Of a DNA stretch of 60,000 nucleotides, positions 57,201 to 60,000 are shown one piece after another. Origin of the DNA: Hydractinia symbiolongicarpus (lineage: Eukaryota; Cnidaria; Hydrozoa; Anthoathecata; Hydractiniidae); assembly GCF_029227915.1 (NCBI RefSeq), contig NC_079883.1, forward strand, positions 23,748,001 to 23,808,000. Reading direction: 5' to 3'. The translations under genes and the position numbers were made by a program. A model generated the notes under the pieces. The model ran no database searches, had not been told where the DNA came from, and worked only from the letters and a program-made list of their open reading frames with translations. The first letter of the stretch is position 1. Each line of letters begins with the position of its first letter.

Positions 57201-60000
57201 GTTTGAACAAAATTATCGACACAAAATCAAGTACTGATAGAAGAATAACGCTATTACATTACATATTAGAACTTCTGCAGCAAAAAGTAAGGATATGTTC
57301 CCAGAGCTGATTTCTTGACTTTTACTTATTTTGTTGATTGGTAAATTAGGCGTACTTTCGTAGCTCTTAGAAATAAACACTTCACAACCGAACAACCTGA
57401 ACTGGAAAGATCTCCAAAACGGATATTGGAGAGCTCAATTATTGAGAGATACGCAGTGCGATAAAATAAGAATTTTTCTTTTCCTTCATAGATCCCACAT
57501 GTTTTTAATCTAGAAGAAGAATTGCCTGATGTTAGAAACGCATCAAAAGTAAAGTAAGTGTGACCAGCGATTCATTTTAGTGATAGCGAAATTCAACATT
57601 GGTTGTTTTACATCCGTATATGAGTTTCCGATTTTCTTTTCTCTAGCCCTGCAGATGTTTCGAAAGAAATTGGCCTACTGCAAGTTGGTATTGCAGATCT
57701 TGAGAAAGTAAGTGCGCGCAAACCTTAATGATGTCCGCGAATTAATCGTTGCCTGGTTTTGCGTGAACGTAGATGGAGGGAAAGCTTATCTAAAAAAACG
57801 TTATCGCTGCATGCGATACCCTCTTGTTATTAACACACAATATCGAATATTGTACGCCCATAATGTAATGAAGTGGGGTTGCGTAGGCCTTATCAGAGAT
57901 ATTATAATGTGTGGTCGTTTAATTTTACATCATTGGACAAAAAACAGCTAAATTTTTTATAATCATTGATTTTAGATTTTTACGATTCACTTCTGATGTA
58001 ACGCTGAGTTCATATGAATTCGTTTTTGATTACTGAAAAAAGCTGGGTTGGCGTTTTTAATGTTTAAGGGCGTAGTTGATTGCTTTTTTAGCGGTGTTTT
58101 TCTGCCATTCTAAATGATTTCTCAACCACTAGACATCTTCTCTTTGATAACACAATCCATTTTTCTAATTTTGTAAATTTAAAACAGTCGCAACTGTTGC
58201 ATTTAAATAGCGGATAAAGAAGCGGGTGGGTGGGTGGTTGTTTGAGTGGTCTACCTGTTACTGATGTAGACACATTTTACGGTGGCAGCATGGTCACTAT
58301 CGTAACACCTTTTGTACCGTTTGTAGGAGCTGACGTATCAAAGCAACATAAAGAAGAAAGATCGTCATCCTGAGGACAAGTTTGTTGAAACAATCGCTAG
58401 TTTTACAAAGGTGTCAAACTTTTCCATACAAGAATTGGTCGAACTTCACAAGGACATGACAGAAAGAGTAAGTTCGTTCTGTTTGTAAATTGTCTCTGCT
58501 GTAGCAATTTAAGGCACATTATTTGCTTTATCACATACCCCAATGGTACTTATTTTTACGAAATTTAATTTCGTGAAATAATATCTCAATTAGAAAAATC
58601 TATAATATTATCTCCATGATAATAGCCGTCGTCTATCTGTTTGTCTGTATTATATGACCTGTGTACCTCTTTCTGTCACGAAAAATGGTACCGCAAATAG
58701 CGAGACGCAGGCAATGTGGTATAAAAAGGACCGGCGAACCCGTGGATTTTTTATTAGAAGCATACTAGTCGGGATACCAAATAGTATGCTTCTTATGATC
58801 GCGGCTTTTGCGAAATTTATCTAGAAGTATATTTCCAATACTAAATTTTGCAAATTTATTTAAATCTGCCAAAATTAATACCATAAGGTATTGGATTGAC
58901 TAAGTTCAGTGGTAACAGTGTAACCTCATTTTTGCAGATTCATATTTTAAATTTAGAGGAAAAAACCAATACCTAAGTTTCTTAAAATTAGGTACAAAAA
59001 AAATATTGAAGTCCCTTTATGCATAAATCTAATTGTGCTTGATTCTTCTTTGTTCTAGCTAAACAAAGCCATTATCTTATTTGGTGACGATCCAAAAACA
59101 CTTTCCGGAGACGAATTCTTTGGAACATTTAGTAGCTTTTTGGTTTCATTTGCAGTATGTATAATTTATTTGTTTTATTTACCTGCAAATATAAATTTTA
59201 TTCACAGTGTTCCTTAATTTACACATATTTTTTTAGGAAGCCAAAGGCGACAACTATGCTATTAAAAAACAGAAAGAAGAGGAGGCGAAAAAGGCGCGAA
59301 ATTTAGCAGAGGTATTCATTCATTGTAATATTCTGATAATATTTTTGTTGCAACTTTTCCTTGTGTAAGACAAATGGTTTTGTGTAATCTACATATACGA
59401 CTTATTTCAAACATTTTCTATTGCCATAAAGCCTCGTGGACTTTGCATGAATCAGTGTACGTGTGTTTGCCAGAAACCTAAATACTTTAAAATCAGGCTG
59501 GGGCGAGGTTGTCTAATTATTAGTAATAATGTCTCCAATGACTCGTTGTGCTTATACCTTAATGGAAGGTATTCTTTAAGAATAAAACTTCTCAAATAAA
59601 ATAAAAAAATTCATGACATTTGTTTCTTAGTTTATGCCTGTTTTCAACCGGTTTTTGTAGGATACTTACTAGTTGTACTTATAGGTAAATCAGAAGAAAA
59701 AAATATTAACAGGAATTAATTTTGCGGAATTGACAAAAATTTGCGCAAATTAATTCCCTGAAGGTAATCTCTTTCTGTATCAGCGGACTCAAAAACCTTT
59801 GGGAATATTTTTTCTAGCAACGAGAAAAAGAGCGACAGCGATCGGCAGCGAAGAAACTCATGACCGCGGATTTGTCGTCGGAAGATAAACGAAAGTCTAT
59901 TTCGGAACGAAGTCCGGGTGAATTTGACGATTTAATCTCCGCATTACGAACAGGTGATGTGTTCGGTGACGAGATGAGTATTTTAAATAAAAATAGAAAG
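42289..60000 (+). CDS. DAAM: DAAM formin (dishevelled-associated activator of morphogenesis), 3' end cut by window
   Basis: Thirty-one exons join in frame to 1070 codons: 42289-42450, 45260-45349, 47582-47647, 47746-47834, 48338-48415, 48958-49015, 49129-49219, 49806-49912, 50357-50467, 50747-50850, 51999-52065, 52817-52934, 53131-53266, 53584-54026, 54112-54197, 54357-54401, 54646-54708, 55041-55085, 55632-55661, 55877-55960, 56265-56372, 56467-56573, 56798-56886, 56982-57095, 57186-57286, 57492-57553, 57647-57707, 58327-58467, 59059-59154, 59237-59311, 59818-60000. Residues 40-425 are the Rho-GTPase-binding/DID region ([30 protein letters not shown]). About 426-500 is coiled coil, 537-573 a short FH1 with proline runs, about 580-960 the FH2 actin-nucleating domain ([23 protein letters not shown]), and 1043-1058 the DAD ([13 protein letters not shown]). 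Vertebrate DAAM1 is about 1078 aa, so only the last residues lie outside. DAAM is autoinhibited by DID-DAD binding, is opened by Rho and Dishevelled, and nucleates unbranched actin in planar polarity. Confidence 0.96.
42451..45259. other. DAAM intron 1
   Basis: 2.8-kb AT-rich first intron. No nested gene was recognised. A segment around 44990-45085 contains inverted words (acgggtaaaaattt / aatttttacctta) and may be a short foldback element. Confidence 0.5.
45350..47581. other. DAAM intron 2
   Basis: 2.2-kb AT-rich intron. Short frames on both strands have no recognisable content, and no mobile element ends were identified. Confidence 0.5.
48655..48886 (-). mobile_element. 5'-truncated LINE tail in DAAM intron 5
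   Basis: On the minus strand the frame 48883-48683 reads [20 protein letters not shown] ... DWKRVI, the usual C-terminal end of LINE endonuclease/RT ORFs. It is followed by a short 3' UTR and an atgaatgatg-type microsatellite tail at 48655-48677. At about 230 bp it is an extreme 5' truncation. It is inserted antisense to DAAM. Confidence 0.7.
53584..54026 (+). other. DAAM: DAAM exon 14: coiled coil and FH1
   Basis: This 443-nt exon is by far the largest of the gene. Its first half encodes a heptad-rich coiled coil ([20 protein letters not shown], then [19 protein letters not shown]). The second half encodes the FH1 region with three proline runs of five or six, separated by Ala/Gly/Phe/Met. 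These would bind profilin-actin and SH3 or WW partners. The FH1 is short next to vertebrate DAAM. The antisense glycine-rich frame over it is a shadow. Confidence 0.9.
54357..56372 (+). other. DAAM: DAAM exons 16-21: run of frame-neutral small exons in FH2
   Basis: Exons 16-21 measure 45, 63, 45, 30, 84 and 108 nt. All begin and end in phase 0, so any of them could be skipped without a frame change. They cover the N-terminal lasso/linker of FH2. Exon 18 ([15 protein letters not shown]) and the 30-nt exon 19 ([10 protein letters not shown]) encode the least conserved, polar part between the lasso and the knob. This layout suits alternative splicing of linker length. Confidence 0.7.
55255..55620 (+). 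promoter_or_regulatory. Possible intronic promoter, CpG-rich, in DAAM intron 18
   Basis: An AT-rich intron contains a local block with many CpG. It has ccaat at 55268, a YY1-like gccgccattttc at about 55288, an upstream aacgtcat, and cgggcgcg. A short ORF of 19 codons starts at 55456 ([17 protein letters not shown]). It could be an internal promoter for a C-terminal FH2-DAD transcript or an inserted promoter fragment. Confidence 0.35.
58611..58768 (+). mobile_element. Short Helitron-like copy in DAAM intron 28
   Basis: Starts TCTCCATGATAATAGCCGTC, holds the ctgtttgtctgt segment and ggcgaacccgtgg, and ends CTAG at 58765-58768 followed by T. The normal terminal hairpin is replaced. Instead agaagcatacta pairs with tagtatgcttct across the end (about 58755-58795). 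Confidence 0.5.

Noticed and set aside
57712-57951. 79-aa frame after DAAM exon 27
   Set aside because: It begins inside the intron after a good donor at 57708. The DAAM frame continues properly at 58327, so this is intron.

Overview
The window looks like nuclear DNA of an early-branching animal, most likely a cnidarian and probably a hydrozoan. It is very AT-rich. Coding sequence is cut into short exons by GT-AG introns and surrounded by many kinds of decayed transposons. The recognisable genes are a SPO11 meiotic nuclease, a DAAM-type formin, an SLC6 transporter and RING/TRAF-type zinc finger/MATH proteins. The organism call is inference from gene content and repeat style; no ribosomal or mitochondrial marker is present.

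Layout. (1) 0.4-14 kb: a tandem cluster of three related TRAF-like genes. Copy A (2119-2435) keeps two exons, has lost the first zinc-binding pair of its RING and stops being homologous near 3104. Copy B (4003-6975) is a complete five-exon gene with RING, TRAF zinc finger, coiled coil and MATH domain (370 aa). Copy C (12369-13988) has an intact RING and zinc finger but no MATH exon that I can find. The spacer and first exons of A (405-3104) and C (7329-13333) are copies of one another. The C copy carries later insertions: a LINE remnant, a compound Helitron-like element and a Penelope-like element with a decayed hammerhead ribozyme. (2) 14-22.5 kb: repeat-rich intergenic DNA with a 408-bp exact-looking direct repeat, several foldback elements and a possible small three-exon gene (19330-20554, 68 aa, unknown). 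(3) 22577-24508, minus strand: a complete two-exon spo11. (4) 25.4-27.3 kb: a LINE remnant and a tRNA-derived SINE. (5) 28120-37554: an SLC6 transporter whose exons for TM3-TM6 are missing where a LINE and a SINE palindrome now sit, so it is probably a pseudogene. (6) 37.6-42.3 kb: intergenic repeats. (7) 42289-60000: a nearly full-length DAAM formin, 31 exons, running off the right edge inside the last coding region.

The genes do not form a pathway. DAAM acts in Rho/Wnt-PCP actin assembly, SPO11 makes meiotic double-strand breaks, the TRAF-like proteins are probable ubiquitin-linked signalling adaptors, and the SLC6 remnant derives from a Na+/Cl- coupled amino-acid or amine transporter. I did not find a clear new biological system. 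The most unusual items are the degenerating RING paralogue, the decayed hammerhead of the Penelope element, the row of frame-preserving small exons in the DAAM FH2 linker, the possible promoter inside a DAAM intron, and the unidentified small gene at 19.3-20.6 kb.
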